The notes under the pieces: generated by a model
Told to the model about the DNA's origin: nothing
Database searches by the model: none
What the model saw: only the letters and a program-made list of their open reading frames with translations
Shown here: one piece after another, positions 61,647 to 64,000 of the stretch
Layout: every line of letters begins with the position of its first letter
How positions within the stretch are numbered: position 1 is the first letter of the stretch
Origin: Microbotryomycetes sp. JL201
Lineage: Eukaryota; Basidiomycota; Microbotryomycetes
Direction: 5' to 3'
Length of the DNA: 64,000 nucleotides
Assembly: GCA_033819885.1 (NCBI GenBank)
Contig: JAQYUZ010000025.1
Coordinates: 62,001-126,000, forward strand
Translations under genes and position numbers: made by a program

Positions 61647-61889
61647 AAAGACATGCGCTCCAGCCCCGAGCTCCCCTGATGGCGCCATGCATATTCATTT
61701 GTAGATACAGTTGACCTGTAAACAGCTTATCCCATCGCGAATCTGTATCATATGCATGCATTGCCCTGCTTACGCCGACTCTTCGACCCGACAAGAAACA
61801 CTTCGGTCTTTGCTACATTAGACTTGAGCTTTCTGGCGCTCGTGGACTTGCACACTATCGTTCGCCATTGCAAGTATTCGTAGTACGCT

Positions 61890-64000
61890 TCAGCCTCCCA
61901 TTCGAGCTAGCCTGGCTTCGGCAGCTCTGGCCCTTTGCTCCCTCTCGATCCTCGCCCGTTGAGCTTCCGTCAAACCCGCCTGCTCTCTATTGACCATGGC
62001 CATGGGAGGGCCACCACCCAACCGCGCCGGCTTACCGTTTGACAGTTTGCTGCCGCCAGTCCTTGCCAATTGCTCTCTCTCTCGTGTCTCTCGTTCGACT
62101 CGTTCAACCTCGAGTCGTTCTTGCTCAACCTTGTCTTTTTCGGCGCGCTCACGATCTCGTTCTTTGAGCTTTTCTCGAAGCATAGCTCGCCTGTCTCGAG
62201 TTTTTTGATCTCGCTCGGCTTCCTTTTCTTGGTCAAGACCTGAAGGCACTCTGGCCCCCCCAACGCCGGTGCCAGTCCAATTCCACCAATCGGGATGTTC
62301 GCTCAGTAACATTCGAAACGCATTACGGGTAGCACGAGACGGTGCAAGCTCGTACGGCGTCTGCTGTCCTTTGAATACAGTCTTTGCCGCTTCATCATCT
62401 TGGCCATCCAGGCTCACTGTCGACGGCAGACGCAATGTCGGATCGGCTCGCTTCTCCACAAGCAGCCACTTGACCATATCGGCTTGGTCTGCGGCACTCG
62501 CTACGTGCAGTAAAGTCGGCGTCGATTTCGCCTCGTCCATCCAACTCGGCAACGTGCCCCAAACAGCCCTTTCAGACGAAGGCTGTTCAAGTTCTGGTCC
62601 ATACTTGTCAAGGAAAGAACTGAGCGCTTCAATCTTGCCTCGTTTGACCATGTCGACCATTCGATTCCACCGATCTCGCTCAAGCTCTTCCTCTTTCGTC
62701 AGCTTGGGTACGGCTGAAATCGCCTTCGGTGTCGGTTTTGGAGCGGTTGGAACAGGCTTGGCTGCAGGTGTGATTGATGTGAGGTAGTCTGCGTCGAGTT
62801 GAGCCAGAGCTTCGGCGGACAAGTGCGAAGTTTTTACACGCGTCAATTCAGTGAATGCGCGAACCAACTCGTTCACGGTCTGGAAGGAGTAATCAGATTA
62901 TGAGTCATGCGTGACGCTCAAATGGGTAAGCGAATCCTCACCGGACGTCGCGTCGGAAACGAAAAGCCTCGAATGCGCGGATCGTCTTAACAAGCTGTCA
63001 GACCATGATTAACGGAGCAGTGCTTTTCAAGACTTACCTCGCCGCAAGGTTGCGCCGTCGTAATCAAAGAACGTTCGATAGTTGCTCTTGCTGCAGCGCA
63101 AAAAGACAAGTTCGCTCTCATCAATGAGCTCGCGCCATTCATCGAGGATCTCATGCACTTCCTGAAAAGGCCGCTCTGCAGTGTCAGATAGTGTGTCGGC
63201 GACACTCGCGGACAGTACGCACATCAGCGAGCATGGCTTCATTGTAACGACGGATTTGCGCGCCTGCAGATTTTGCTTTGCCTTTGCCAGCGTCATTAGC
63301 GCTTTGTGCACCACCTTGCTTGCGACGTGCTGGGAGAAGACATCAGTAAAGTCAGTCTCTTGTACGCTGCAATCTCGCCAAAGCTTACTCGTGTACCGAT
63401 GAAACGTCTTTTTGGCCAACACGACCACCTCCCTCTCTTTTTCCTTTCCTTTCCCTTTGCTGACGAGCTTTGGCTCAAGCGATACGACCATGCCTGCAAA
63501 ATGTCCGCTTGCAAACATGAGCAGCGTCCACTTGCGTTCCTTGTCTTTTGCAGGGTCTACTCCCAGCTGAATCTGCTTGATTTCGGGTAAGGCTGCACTA
63601 ATTTCTGGACGCTTGTGACTGCCAAAGTTGGGCAAGGCGGCCTTGTAGATGCCAAATTGAGTGCCTGGATTGACGAGTGGCGACTCGAACCAGACGATGG
63701 CAGAGCGTGGCCCGCCTTGCAACGCAGCCAAAGCTTGTTCTTGCTCGTCCTGGTCTTGGAGTGTGTCGGCCGTCTGTATCTTTTCTTTGCGCAGCAAGCG
63801 AGTGACGGCGTTGGTCGATGAAGACGATGAAGCGTCGGAGCCGGCGTCGTCATCGCTGCTGACCGTGTCCGAACCCGAAATTGATGCGGAGAGGCCTAGA
63901 CGATGAAAGGAGTGTCAGGTATTGCGCGTTTCGCACTGACTGCCATGTGCGAGCAATGACATCAGCGCTTTACCTTCGACGAGCGACTCGAACTGCTGCT
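61890..64000 (-). CDS. VMS1: Vms1/ANKZF1 peptidyl-tRNA hydrolase (5' end outside window)
   Basis: Releases stalled nascent chains from 60S ribosomes in ribosome-associated and mitochondrial quality control. The 5' end lies beyond 64000; the last visible upstream exon reads QQFESLVEG. Then SAIVWFESPLVNPGTQFGIY, WTLLMFASGHFAGMVV, KKTFHRYTTRRKQGGAQSAN (VLRF1 domain with the catalytic Gln), ELVFLRCSKSNYRTFFDYDG. A second part has ankyrin-like repeats (PTLLHVASAADQADMVKWLL; ADPTLRLP), a coiled coil (EAERDQKTRDRRAMLREKLK) and the C-terminal REQRARAAEARLARM, a perfect VIM (Rx5AAx2R) for Cdc48/p97. Stop 61890-61892. Confidence 0.92.

Overview
The window is nuclear DNA from a fungus with a compact genome. 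About 28 protein-coding genes sit on both strands with short introns (about 45-110 bases) and often less than 120 bases between divergent starts. The gene set (ERG7, ARP9, a Cdc4-type myosin light chain, a Pil1-type eisosome protein, BFR2, MSC2, TEL1, VMS1, a Zn2Cys6 factor with a long last zinc loop) fits a basidiomycete. A compact, yeast-like member such as one of the Pucciniomycotina is a guess. Gene names rest on reading motifs by eye; no database search was possible.

Layout. 0-5.6 kb: ERG7 (-) and ARP9 (+), divergent. 5.6-10.2 kb: BRAP2/Etp1-type RING protein (-) and an Mcm1/SRF MADS-box factor (-), then about 1.4 kb without a clear gene. 11.6-14.7 kb: MSC2 zinc transporter (-). 14.9-17.3 kb: an unrecognised, possibly mitochondrial protein (+). 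17.5-22.5 kb: four tightly packed genes, GRX5 (-), a TPR protein with a likely mitochondrial presequence (+), ZIM17 (-) and BFR2 (+). 22.7-25.9 kb: Zn2Cys6 regulator (-). 26.0-27.8 kb: two small heat-shock proteins head to head, one cytosolic and one with a signal peptide. 27.8-30.1 kb: gene-poor. 30.1-32.0 kb: two CsbD-like hydrophilic proteins. 32.3-36.0 kb: Cdc4 light chain (-), RPE1 (+) and a DAGK-type lipid kinase (+). 36.4-43.2 kb: an unrecognised low-complexity protein, a third CsbD-like protein built of repeated exons, a Pil1/Lsp1-like protein and an ankyrin protein, all (+). 43.4-44.6 kb: a broken Ty3/gypsy-type integrase relic. 45.2-48.0 kb: a 6PGDH-like dehydrogenase and the ARG7/ArgJ ornithine acetyltransferase (-). 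48.6-58.2 kb: the large TEL1/ATM kinase (+). 58.3-64 kb: COQ6 (-), a THYN1-like EVE protein (+) and VMS1 (-), which runs off the right edge.

Themes. Mitochondrial functions recur (Grx5, Zim17, Coq6, Arg7, Vms1 and two proteins with likely presequences). Stress proteins recur too: two sHSPs and three CsbD-like proteins. Introns are notable: five in four genes are best explained as GC-AG introns, RPE1 carries a 13-nt microexon for its DVMDG motif, and the light-chain gene has a start codon alone in its exon followed by a 16-nt exon. I found no complete new multi-gene system. The most unusual items are the secretory small heat-shock protein paired with a cytosolic one, the exon-duplicated CsbD-like protein, and the run of GC-AG introns.
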